DNA of 15,487 nucleotides from an uncultured Oscillospiraceae bacterium (lineage in GTDB: Bacteria > Bacillota > Clostridia > Oscillospirales > Acutalibacteraceae): assembly GCA_900548085.1 (NCBI GenBank), contig URJF01000024.1, positions 1-15,487 on the forward strand, written 5' to 3'. Shown in pieces: positions 7,353 through 13,595 of the stretch. A model generated the notes under the pieces. That model did no database searches, was not told the DNA's origin, and worked only from the letters and a program-made list of their open reading frames with translations. The translations under genes and the position numbers were made by a program. Within the stretch, counting starts at the first letter, position 1; every line of letters begins with the position of its first letter.

Positions 7353-7831
7353 TGAAAATAAATATAATATCCGTGGGCAAGCTGAAAGAAAAATATCTTA
7401 CCGACGGCTGCAATGAATACAAAAAGCGTCTCGGCTCTTTTTGCAAGCCCACCATAATTGAAATAGCAGAGGAAAAGTGCGGAGACAATCCATCTCAGGC
7501 GCAAATAGAAAATGTGCTGAAAAAAGAGGGCGAGCGAATTATATCAAAAATACCGAAAGGCTCTTTTGTCATCCCCATGTGTATCGAGGGGAAGGAGCTG
7601 AGCAGTCCCGAATTTGCAAACCAAATAGAAAGTGTAGGAATAAAAGGCTACGGTGAAATCACGTTCATCATAGGCGGGTCATTCGGTCTGAGTAACGAAG
7701 TGAAAGCACTCGGTAATTTTAAGCTCTCGTTCGGCAAACTTACGCTGCCGCATCAGCTTATGCGAATGGTGCTGCTGGAGCAAATATACAGAGCATTTTC
7801 CATACTGTCCAACACAAAATATCACAAATAA
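7349..7831 (+). CDS. rlmH: 23S rRNA (pseudouridine-1915-N3)-methyltransferase
   Basis: RlmH is an SPOUT-class methyltransferase that methylates pseudouridine 1915 in helix 69 of 23S rRNA in assembled 70S ribosomes, using SAM. Diagnostic sequence is the opening MKINIISVGKLKEKYL and the knotted SAM-binding end, FIIGGSFGLS followed by KLSFGKLTLPHQLMRMVLLE and QIYRAF. The C-terminus ends KYHK, close to the usual PYHK/PYHY. Two adjacent ATGs exist (7349 and 7352). I chose 7349 because it makes a 4-base ATGA overlap with the preceding gene and is nearer to AAAGG at 7333-7337; the alternative removes one Met. Length is 160 residues, as expected. It is followed by a strong terminator shared with the convergent deacetylase. 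Confidence 0.96.
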   Translation: MMKINIISVGKLKEKYLTDGCNEYKKRLGSFCKPTIIEIAEEKCGDNPSQAQIENVLKKEGERIISKIPKGSFVIPMCIEGKELSSPEFANQIESVGIKGYGEITFIIGGSFGLSNEVKALGNFKLSFGKLTLPHQLMRMVLLEQIYRAFSILSNTKYHK

Positions 7832-7874
7832 AAAATGCTGAACGGATAATCACTCCGCTCAGCATTTTCTTTTT
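7832..7874. terminator. Bidirectional terminator between rlmH and the deacetylase gene
   Basis: A 10-bp stem (AAAATGCTGA with TCAGCATTTT) is followed inward by one mismatch and a further 4-bp CGGA/TCCG stem, with a 7-base loop. T runs occur on the 3' side of both strands, so the element can stop transcription from either convergent gene. Confidence 0.9.
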
Positions 7875-7879
7875 AGCTA

Positions 7880-9202
7880 TTAACTTGTTTTATTGTTGAC
7901 TGTTGTGCCGTCTACATACTGTGTACCGGCAACAGGATTTTTGCCCGATTTTGCGGCAACGAGTTCATCACATGTAACGAGCTGGTAGCCTTTCTTAATC
8001 AGCTCAGGCACCATACGCTCAACAGCATCTGCGGTAGAGGAATAAATCTCGTGCATCAGTATAATATCACCGTCGCCTACATTTTTCATTACGGTATTAT
8101 ATACCTTGTTTGCGTCACGGTACTTCCAATCCTCAGTGTCTAAACTCCAATAATACAAAGGCATCTTTTCCTTTACACATTCGTCCAGCATAAGCTGAGT
8201 TGTGTTACCGCCGGTAGAACGGAAAGCTGTAGGATACTGACCGCAAGCCTTATATATAGCTTCGCTCGCTTTGCTGATATCACTCTTTGTAACATTCTTT
8301 CCGTAATGGTCGTGCTTGTAGGTATGATTACCTATTTGGCAGCCGAGCTGAACCTTACGCTTTACATTCTTAGGATGGTCGGCAGCATTTTGTCCTACCA
8401 TAAAGAAAGTTGCTCTTGCGTGATACTTTTCAAGCACATCAAGAATTTTGTCGCTGGCAGTATTGTAACCCGGACCGTCATCAAATGTGAGTGCAATCAT
8501 CGGTTTGCTCTTGTCTACATTGGCAGTCATATCAATCTTTTCGGCAATCTTCACCTGAGCTGTTTTGCTCCAAGCACTGTATTCTCTCGATTTATTGAAG
8601 CTGACATAGCACCTTGCACGAACAGAATATGTGTCCTTTGCGGTGAGCTTTTCTATCTTTTGTTCAAACTCATTATTGTTAGTAATTTCTACCTGCTTTG
8701 GACTGCTGAAATCGTCGCCCTTAACATACTGAATCTGATAGCCCTGAGCCTTATCGTTTTTGCTCCACTTCATATCAAGTATGCCTTCATCGGGACTGGT
8801 TGCAGAAACATTAGGCGCTGTAGGAACTGTGCAAAATGTGACATCATCCTTTGATTGACTCTCGACCACCTTGTCTTTTTTCATCTTATACGCAGTAACA
8901 TATGCACTGTATTTTGTTCCCTGTTCCAATTTGTCAAGCTTAGCTGTAGTATCAGACTTATCCTTGACTGTCATTATCTTCTTGTAGTCTCCGTCATTTT
9001 GTTTTGTATATATAAAGTAACCGTCGGCTGAAGAAACCTTTGACCAAGTAACCGATGCAGAATTATCCCCAACATCAGAAACTTCTACCTTTTTTACATC
9101 GGCAATTTTTGTTGACTGTACAGAACCCATTGCAATGAGTGCCGCAATAATGACAATGACAATAACGCCTAAACCCACCGCTCTAATTTTTCTTGAGTTC
9201 AT
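7880..9202 (-). CDS. Membrane-anchored polysaccharide deacetylase with two fibronectin-III-like domains
   Basis: A 440-residue cell-surface protein. Residues 7-27 form one hydrophobic segment after a short Arg/Lys-rich start, so it is a signal anchor or uncleaved signal peptide. Two FN3-like domains follow (about 34-126 and 127-222), each with the W-S-K... GY core. A NodB homology domain covers about 234-413. Its motifs are TFDDGP (239-244), NHTYKH (292-297, metal His 293 and 297), FRSTGG (327-332, where the family usually has RPP or RxPxG), SLDTEDW (353-359) and ILMHE (381-385). Such enzymes de-N-acetylate cell-wall or matrix amino sugars, often protecting against lysozyme; which polymer is unknown. 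ATG 9202 has GAGGTG 6 bases upstream; a longer frame to 9265 has no ribosome site. It is convergent with rlmH and divergent from the TetR-type gene. Confidence 0.92.
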   Translation of the reverse strand: MNSRKIRAVGLGVIVIVIIAALIAMGSVQSTKIADVKKVEVSDVGDNSASVTWSKVSSADGYFIYTKQNDGDYKKIMTVKDKSDTTAKLDKLEQGTKYSAYVTAYKMKKDKVVESQSKDDVTFCTVPTAPNVSATSPDEGILDMKWSKNDKAQGYQIQYVKGDDFSSPKQVEITNNNEFEQKIEKLTAKDTYSVRARCYVSFNKSREYSAWSKTAQVKIAEKIDMTANVDKSKPMIALTFDDGPGYNTASDKILDVLEKYHARATFFMVGQNAADHPKNVKRKVQLGCQIGNHTYKHDHYGKNVTKSDISKASEAIYKACGQYPTAFRSTGGNTTQLMLDECVKEKMPLYYWSLDTEDWKYRDANKVYNTVMKNVGDGDIILMHEIYSSTADAVERMVPELIKKGYQLVTCDELVAAKSGKNPVAGTQYVDGTTVNNKTS

Positions 9203-9244
9203 AATTTTCACCTCTCTATATCCCACTGTACTTATTATGCCACT

Positions 9245-9273
9245 ATTATAATTCTTAAATAACAAAATTTCAA
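9245..9273 (-). promoter_or_regulatory. Promoter of the polysaccharide deacetylase gene
   Basis: On the minus strand TTGAAA (9273-9268), a 17-base spacer and a perfect TATAAT (9250-9245). Transcription would start near 9238, giving a leader of about 36 nt. An imperfect AACAC...ATGTT dyad (9272-9286) lies at the upstream edge of the -35 element. Confidence 0.8.
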
Positions 9274-9286
9274 CACAAAAAATGTT

Positions 9287-9503
9287 ATTTTGAAAAAACT
9301 TTGATATTTGACCAAAAACCCCACTTTTCTACCATTGCCGCAATGTGTCGGCACGCTCATAACAGTTTATGCATACAGGTATACTGATGATTACCACAAA
9401 CATAACAAACCTAAAAAGCGAGTATTTATGCTGTTTTCCGGCATCTATAGCATTGCTGGCATAGGTTACATTATACTTTTTATCAAAAAAATATACAAAA
9501 GCA
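9287..9503. other. Intergenic stretch without a supported gene
   Basis: This is the middle of the 368-base gap between two divergent genes. Short open frames exist on both strands (a 68-codon one on plus, starting at TTG, and a 91-codon one on minus), but neither has a ribosome-binding site or recognisable protein sequence. Only a 5-bp inverted repeat, TGCCG/CGGCA, stands out. I see nothing functional that I can support. Confidence 0.5.
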
Positions 9504-9532
9504 TTGCAATATAAAACACTATGTGTTATAAT
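9504..9532 (+). promoter_or_regulatory. Promoter and putative autoregulatory operator of the TetR-type gene
   Basis: TTGCAA (9504-9509), a 17-base spacer and TATAAT (9527-9532), with an upstream TG that makes an extended -10 element. A 13-bp palindrome, AACAC-TAT-GTGTT (9515-9527), fills the spacer and touches the -10 element. A repressor bound there would block RNA polymerase, as is common for self-regulating TetR proteins (inference). Confidence 0.7.
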
Positions 9533-9570
9533 AACATTACTAAATTTTTGATAAATGGGGATTATATCAA

Positions 9571-10089
9571 ATGAATAAGACAAAACCATCAATCGTCGAA
9601 TCATACATCAAGTTAATCGACGACGAAAAGTACGACAAAGTATCAATCACTGATCTCGTATCGGAAAACCAAGTCAGCAGACAAACATTTTATTATCACT
9701 TTGATGACATAAATGATATGCTTGACTGGGCATTCAGACAAGAGCTCAAGAACGCTTGTGAAGAAATGGAATACGGCGAAACTCTCGAAGAGTGCTTTGC
9801 TCCTGTTCTCGCAACAATCAAAAAGTATCACAATTTGGTAAAGAAGGCAACTAAGGCTGACGATCTTATATTCATCTACAACCTCTTCTACAAATTATTC
9901 AAGAGATTTGTTAAGGAATATATTATCGAAAAGTCACCACTCCAGAGCTACGACAACTACGATTTCATCATCGAGACTTGGTCATATGCTCTCGCAGCAA
10001 AGGTAATCAAAGAAGCTCGTGGCAGAAGATCTAACTACGACGCTATGTTCACCGATTGCCTCAACAAATTTAAGAAATTTGTAGCATAA
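9571..10089 (+). CDS. TetR-family transcriptional regulator
   Basis: A 172-residue DNA-binding regulator. The N-terminal 50 residues match the TetR helix-turn-helix, with KVSITDLVSENQVSRQTFY followed by YHFDD. Residues 55-172 form a helical ligand/dimerisation domain without family-level identity visible by eye; the general form resembles small regulators such as the DhaS-type TetR group. GGGGA lies 9 bases before ATG 9571. The gene has a strong promoter with an embedded palindrome and its own terminator, so it appears monocistronic and probably autoregulated. The divergent deacetylase gene is the closest candidate target. The ligand is unknown. Codon use is richer in AAG, CTC and ATC than the phosphoesterase genes, but not enough to claim transfer. 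Confidence 0.87.
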   Translation: MNKTKPSIVESYIKLIDDEKYDKVSITDLVSENQVSRQTFYYHFDDINDMLDWAFRQELKNACEEMEYGETLEECFAPVLATIKKYHNLVKKATKADDLIFIYNLFYKLFKRFVKEYIIEKSPLQSYDNYDFIIETWSYALAAKVIKEARGRRSNYDAMFTDCLNKFKKFVA

Positions 10090-10104
10090 TCAACAGAACA
10101 ATCC

Positions 10105-10137
10105 AAAAGAGAGACTGTACACAGTCTCTCTTTTTTT
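10105..10137 (+). terminator. Rho-independent terminator after the TetR-type gene
   Basis: A 13-bp perfect stem (AAAAGAGAGACTG with CAGTCTCTCTTTT), loop TACA, and a run of seven T. Confidence 0.92.
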
Positions 10138-10149
10138 CGGTCTTTAGCA

Positions 10150-10193
10150 AACAAAAAGAAGAAGGTCAACGGTGTGACCTTCATCTTTTTGTT
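10150..10193 (-). terminator. Terminator of metY (long hairpin)
   Basis: A two-part stem: AACAAAAAGA pairs with TCTTTTTGTT (10 bp), one A-A mismatch, then GAAGGTCA pairs with TGACCTTC (8 bp), with a 6-base loop. On the minus strand it sits 28 bases after the metY stop and ends in a T-rich tail. With the neighbouring 10105-10137 hairpin it insulates the two convergent genes. Confidence 0.82.
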
Positions 10194-10220
10194 ATATGAA
10201 GTTATGAATCAGAGACTGAT

Positions 10221-11504
10221 TTATTTCTCTACTGCCTTGAAGCCCTTTTCAAGATCAGCGATAATATCATCGATGTTTTCTGTACCGATGGAAAGACGAA
10301 TTGTGTTAGGATGAATATTCTGATCCTCCAATTCCTCGGGGCTGAGCTGTGAGTGAGTAGTGGTAGCAGGGTGAATAACAAGTGACTTAACATCTGCAAC
10401 ATTAGCAAGGATGGAGAAAATCTCAAGAGAGTCAATAAATTTCTTTGCCTCTTTTTCGCCGCCTTTAATGTCGAAGGTGAAGATTGAACCTGCACCGTTA
10501 GGGAAATATTTGTCGTACAAATCCTTATACTTAGGCTCCAATGACGGATGGTTAATCTTTTCTACCAACGGATGATTGTTAAGATACTCAATTACTTTAA
10601 GTGCATTTTCTACATGACGCTCAACACGGAGAGAAAGTGTCTCTGTACCCTGAAGAAGTAGGAATGCGTTGAACGGTGAAATGGTAGCACCTGTATCACG
10701 AAGAATGATAGCACGGATATATGTTACGAAAGCTGCAGGGCCTACTGCATCTGCAAAGCTAACGCCGTGATAGCTTGGGTTTGGATCAGCAATCTGTGGG
10801 TACTTGCCCGATGCTTTCCAATCAAACTTTCCGCTCTCTACGATTATACCGCCGAGGGTTGTGCCGTGACCGCCGATAAACTTTGTGGCAGAAGCGGCAA
10901 CAATGTCTGCGCCGTACTCAATAGGACGGAGAAGATAAGGAGTAGTAAAGGTGTCATCAACAACAAGAGGAATGTTGTGCTTATGAGCTATATCTGCTAC
11001 TGCCTGAATGTCGATAATGTTTGAATTAGGATTACCGAGAGTCTCGATAAACACTGCCTTTGTGTTATCCTGAATAGCAGCCTCAAAATTAGCTGGATCA
11101 TCAGGATCAACAAATGTAGTGGTTACACCGTGGTGTGGGAAAGTGTGAGCGAGATAGTTATAAGTACCGCCGTAAATTGTCTTAGCTGCTACGATATGGT
11201 CGCCTGCCTGTGCCAAAGCCTGAAATGTATAAGCAAGCGCTGCTGCGCCGGATGCTGTAGCAAGTCCTGCAGAACCGCCCTCCAAAGCAGCAAGTCTCTT
11301 TTCGAGGACATCCTGAGTAGAGTTTGTAAGTCTGCCGTAAATGTTGCCTGCATCTGCAAGACCAAATCTTGCCTCAGCGTGATCGCTGTTGCGGAACACA
11401 TAAGATGTTGTCTGATAAATCGGTACTGCTCTTGCATCAGATGCCGGATCCGGTGATTCCTGTCCTACATGAAGTTGAAGTGTTTCAAATTTATAATTAG
11501 CCAT
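10221..11504 (-). CDS. metY: O-acetylhomoserine sulfhydrylase (O-acetylhomoserine aminocarboxypropyltransferase)
   Basis: PLP enzyme of the Cys/Met metabolism family that joins O-acetylhomoserine with sulfide or methanethiol to make homocysteine or methionine. The protein has 427 residues, the usual length. It opens KFETLQLHVGQESPDPA and has TTSYVFRNS, YGRLTNSTQDVLEKRLAALE, VVDDTFTTPYLL (181-192, pyridoxal-ring Asp183) and SATKFIGGHG (205-214, Schiff-base Lys208). The C-terminal half keeps LQGTETLSLRVERH, HPATTTHSQL and IRLSIGTE. The long insert relative to MetB/MetC (about 220-270) favours MetY over cystathionine enzymes. GAAAGGA lies 8 bases before ATG 11504. It is a single-gene unit behind a leader of about 187 nt that contains a small ORF ending Met-Cys. 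No SAM riboswitch or T-box signature was found in the leader. Confidence 0.95.
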   Translation of the reverse strand: MANYKFETLQLHVGQESPDPASDARAVPIYQTTSYVFRNSDHAEARFGLADAGNIYGRLTNSTQDVLEKRLAALEGGSAGLATASGAAALAYTFQALAQAGDHIVAAKTIYGGTYNYLAHTFPHHGVTTTFVDPDDPANFEAAIQDNTKAVFIETLGNPNSNIIDIQAVADIAHKHNIPLVVDDTFTTPYLLRPIEYGADIVAASATKFIGGHGTTLGGIIVESGKFDWKASGKYPQIADPNPSYHGVSFADAVGPAAFVTYIRAIILRDTGATISPFNAFLLLQGTETLSLRVERHVENALKVIEYLNNHPLVEKINHPSLEPKYKDLYDKYFPNGAGSIFTFDIKGGEKEAKKFIDSLEIFSILANVADVKSLVIHPATTTHSQLSPEELEDQNIHPNTIRLSIGTENIDDIIADLEKGFKAVEK

Positions 11505-11587
11505 AATAATTTTCCTTTCAAGATAAAAAATAGATTTTTGTTTTAGTTTATTTTAGAATGTTGTATCGGTTTATGAATCAATGAGTG
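11505..11587 (-). promoter_or_regulatory. metY leader between the leader-peptide stop and the metY start
   Basis: This 83-base RNA segment is strikingly G-poor: on the minus strand only two G occur between the leader stop and the metY ribosome site, with C clearly more frequent than G. Such unstructured, C-over-G RNA is what Rho factor prefers. No U-tailed terminator hairpin is visible. A segment at 11550-11563 is complementary, with bulges, to the end of the leader ORF. Confidence 0.4.
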
Positions 11588-11647
11588 TCAACACATTCGT
11601 CCAAATCTAAAATTTTGTCTCAAAAGAGCTGTGAGATACTTATTCAT
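11588..11647 (-). CDS. Putative leader peptide upstream of metY, ending Met-Cys
   Basis: A 19-codon ORF in the metY leader: MNKYLTALLRQNFRFGRMC, then TGA. It starts at ATG 11647 with GGAG (11660-11657) 9 bases upstream, as good a ribosome site as any gene in the window. It begins about 43 nt after the predicted transcription start and ends 83 bases before the metY start codon. The last two sense codons are for methionine and cysteine, the amino acids metY helps make. Leader peptides with regulatory codons at the end are an established way to sense charged tRNA, and Cys-ended leader ORFs precede sulfur genes in some actinobacteria. I do not recognise this particular peptide as a described family; the regulatory role is inferred. 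It could instead be a chance ORF, but position, ribosome site and ending argue against that. Confidence 0.6.
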   Translation of the reverse strand: MNKYLTALLRQNFRFGRMC

Positions 11648-11696
11648 AGTCTTAATCTCCATTGCCCACTGTTTTCGTAGGTTTTTCGTTGGCTAT

Positions 11697-11725
11697 ATAA
11701 TAACCCACAATTCCCACTATGTCAA
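11697..11725 (-). promoter_or_regulatory. Promoter of metY
   Basis: On the minus strand a perfect TTGACA (11725-11720), a 17-base spacer and TATTAT (11702-11697). Transcription would start near 11690, about 187 nt before the metY ATG. The spacer holds a direct repeat of GTGGG (11717-11713 and 11708-11704); a third GTGGG lies in the leader (11669-11665), just before the leader-ORF ribosome site. The repeats may be an operator. Confidence 0.82.
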
Positions 11726-11862
11726 TAGGTTTTTTGAATTTTTTTGAAAAATTTTTTCCGGAACATTTTCAGCCAAGTATATAATAGTAATAGATAATAC
11801 AACAAAATATATAAGAGATACACAAATTGACTATAATAATTCTAAATATTTTAGTAATTCTA

Positions 11863-11891
11863 TTGAATTTATACAAATATAATGATACAAT
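11863..11891 (+). promoter_or_regulatory. Promoter of the semialdehyde dehydrogenase gene
   Basis: TTGAAT (11863-11868), a 17-base spacer and TACAAT (11886-11891), with TG one base upstream giving an extended -10. Transcription would start near 11898, about 29 nt before ATG 11927. The 130 or so bases between this and the metY promoter are very AT-rich, with a second TATAAT at 11780-11785 and another at 11832-11837 lacking good -35 partners. Confidence 0.72.
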
Positions 11892-11926
11892 AACACAGTA
11901 AAAAATCTTTCGTGAGAGGTAAATTT

Positions 11927-13432
11927 ATGGAAAAACTAAAATATTTTGTAAACGGCGAGTTCAAGGACTCAAAGGCAGAGGTATGGTACGACCTGCACAA
12001 TCCGTCAACAGGTGAAAAGACAGGTGAAGCACCCTGCTGCACGAACGATGAGGTACTCGAAGCAATCGAAGCTGCAAAGGCTGCTTACCCTGCTTGGAGA
12101 AACACTCCCGCAAGAAAGAGAGTACAAATTTTGTACAAAGTTCGTGAACTTCTTTTGGAGCACAACGACGAGTTGACTATGCTTGTGTGCGAAGAAAACG
12201 GAAAGACTTGGGCTGAGGCTGCCGGTGATGTAGGAAAAGCAATCGAAGGCACAGAGCTTGCTACTCAGGCACCGTCTCTTATGATGGGCGAGAGTCTTAT
12301 GGATGCATCAACCGGTTTTGACACAGTAAAATATCGTGAGCCTTTAGGCGTTTTCGCAGGTATTGTACCGGTAAACTTCCCTGCCATGATTCCTTTCGGC
12401 TGGATGGCTCCTGTTTGTGTTGCCTGTGGTAACACACTTGTACTTAAAGCAGCATCATTGACTCCACGCACAGCTATGGCTATAGCAAAATTGTACAAGG
12501 AGGCAGGTCTTCCCGACGGTGTTATCAATATCGTAACCTGCTCAAGAAATGAAATCAACACTATCCTTGAGCACCCGGATGTAAAGGGTATCACATTTGT
12601 AGGTTCTACTCCTGTAGGACTCAAAATTTACGAAAAAGCCGCATCTACCGGCAAGAGATGTCAGGCTCTCTGTCAAGCTAAGAACCATGCTCTCGTTATG
12701 GAGGATTGTGCTCTGGAAAGAACAGTAGCCGGCGTAATCAACTCCGCATTCGGCTGCGGCGGCCAGAGATGTATGGCTCTCTCCTGTTGCGTAGTAGAGG
12801 AATCTATCGCAGACAAATTTGTGGCAGAGCTCAAAAAGCAAATCAAATCCATCAACTGTGGTCCTGCTTGGGACAAGAGCACAAGACTCGGCCCTATCAC
12901 TTATGAAAAGCACTACAAAGAGGTACTCGCAGATATCCAAAAGGGTGTTGACGAGGGTGCAACTCTCGTAGTGGACGGACGCAATCCTGAACTCCCTGCC
13001 GGCTACGAAAACGGCTATTTCGTAGGCCCTACCGTATTCGACAATGTTACAGAAGATATGACTATCGGAACAGAAGAAGTGTTTGGTCCCGTTCTTTGCA
13101 TCAAGAGATGCAAGGGCTTTGATGACGGTCTTAAGATTATGAACGACAACCCATACGCTAACGGCTCAGTTATCTACACTCAGAGCGGCTACTATGCTCG
13201 TCAGTTTGCAAGATACACAGACGGCGGTCAGGTAGGTATCAATGTAGGTATCCCTGTACCTGTCGGTTTCATACCGTTCAGCGGACACAAAAAATCCTTC
13301 TTCGGTGATCTTCACTGTCTCGGCAAGGACGCATACAGATTCTTCACAGAGAGCAAGTCAGTAACTCAGCACTGGTTCGATGAGGAAGAAAAGAAAGCAA
13401 AAGAAGTAGACACATGGGACGGTCTGCTGTAA
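11927..13432 (+). CDS. mmsA: CoA-acylating methylmalonate/malonate-semialdehyde dehydrogenase (MmsA/IolA type)
   Basis: NAD- and CoA-dependent dehydrogenase converting (methyl)malonate semialdehyde to propionyl- or acetyl-CoA with CO2 release; IolA does this at the end of myo-inositol breakdown. The protein has 501 residues. Family marks are PVNFPAMIPFGW (148-159), GSTPVG, AKNHALVM (251-258, where Asn replaces the general ALDH catalytic Glu, as in this subfamily), the nucleophile in GQRCMALS (279-286, Cys282), EEVFGPVL, and INVGIPVPVGFIPFSGHKKSFFGDLH with GKDAYRFFTESKSVTQ. ATG 11927 has AGAGG 7 bases upstream; a GTG at 11912 is not needed. It is unusually Cys-rich (about 17), including Cys245 and Cys249 where relatives usually have Val and Gly. 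It is divergent from metY and monocistronic. mmsA versus iolA cannot be settled from sequence, though iolB lies in the same window. Confidence 0.9.
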   Translation: MEKLKYFVNGEFKDSKAEVWYDLHNPSTGEKTGEAPCCTNDEVLEAIEAAKAAYPAWRNTPARKRVQILYKVRELLLEHNDELTMLVCEENGKTWAEAAGDVGKAIEGTELATQAPSLMMGESLMDASTGFDTVKYREPLGVFAGIVPVNFPAMIPFGWMAPVCVACGNTLVLKAASLTPRTAMAIAKLYKEAGLPDGVINIVTCSRNEINTILEHPDVKGITFVGSTPVGLKIYEKAASTGKRCQALCQAKNHALVMEDCALERTVAGVINSAFGCGGQRCMALSCCVVEESIADKFVAELKKQIKSINCGPAWDKSTRLGPITYEKHYKEVLADIQKGVDEGATLVVDGRNPELPAGYENGYFVGPTVFDNVTEDMTIGTEEVFGPVLCIKRCKGFDDGLKIMNDNPYANGSVIYTQSGYYARQFARYTDGGQVGINVGIPVPVGFIPFSGHKKSFFGDLHCLGKDAYRFFTESKSVTQHWFDEEEKKAKEVDTWDGLL

Positions 13433-13445
13433 TAAGCAAAAATTC

Positions 13446-13480
13446 AGCCTGCAAGAAATATTCTTGCAGGCTCTTTTGTT
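13446..13480 (+). terminator. Rho-independent terminator after the semialdehyde dehydrogenase gene
   Basis: A 12-bp perfect stem (AGCCTGCAAGAA with TTCTTGCAGGCT), 3-base loop ATA, then CTTTTGTT, 13 bases after the stop codon. Confidence 0.9.
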
Positions 13481-13541
13481 GTCTATAATAAATCATCTTT
13501 ACTCTGTAGGCATTTTTGCGTATCGTTTGTTCTCCTAAAAC

Positions 13542-13581
13542 AAATGCCGGAAGCCTGTATGAATACAGGTTTTCGGCATTT
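13542..13581 (-). terminator. Terminator of thrS
   Basis: A long stem: AAATGCCG pairs with CGGCATTT, a short segment continues with two G-U pairs, then CCTGTA pairs with TACAGG around loop TGAA. On the minus strand it lies 14 bases after the thrS stop and is followed by TTTGTTTT. The bases between this hairpin and the 13446-13480 terminator hold nothing else I can identify. Confidence 0.85.
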
Positions 13582-13595
13582 TCATATTATTAAAC

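Noticed and set aside
9308..9604. Short overlapping open frames between the deacetylase and TetR-type genes
   Set aside because: No ribosome-binding sites, weak starts, no recognisable protein sequence, and the minus-strand one overlaps the start of the TetR-type gene.
11505..11690. SAM (S-box) riboswitch or T-box in the metY leader
   Set aside because: I looked for the conserved core segments of both on the minus strand and found neither; the leader instead contains a small ORF.
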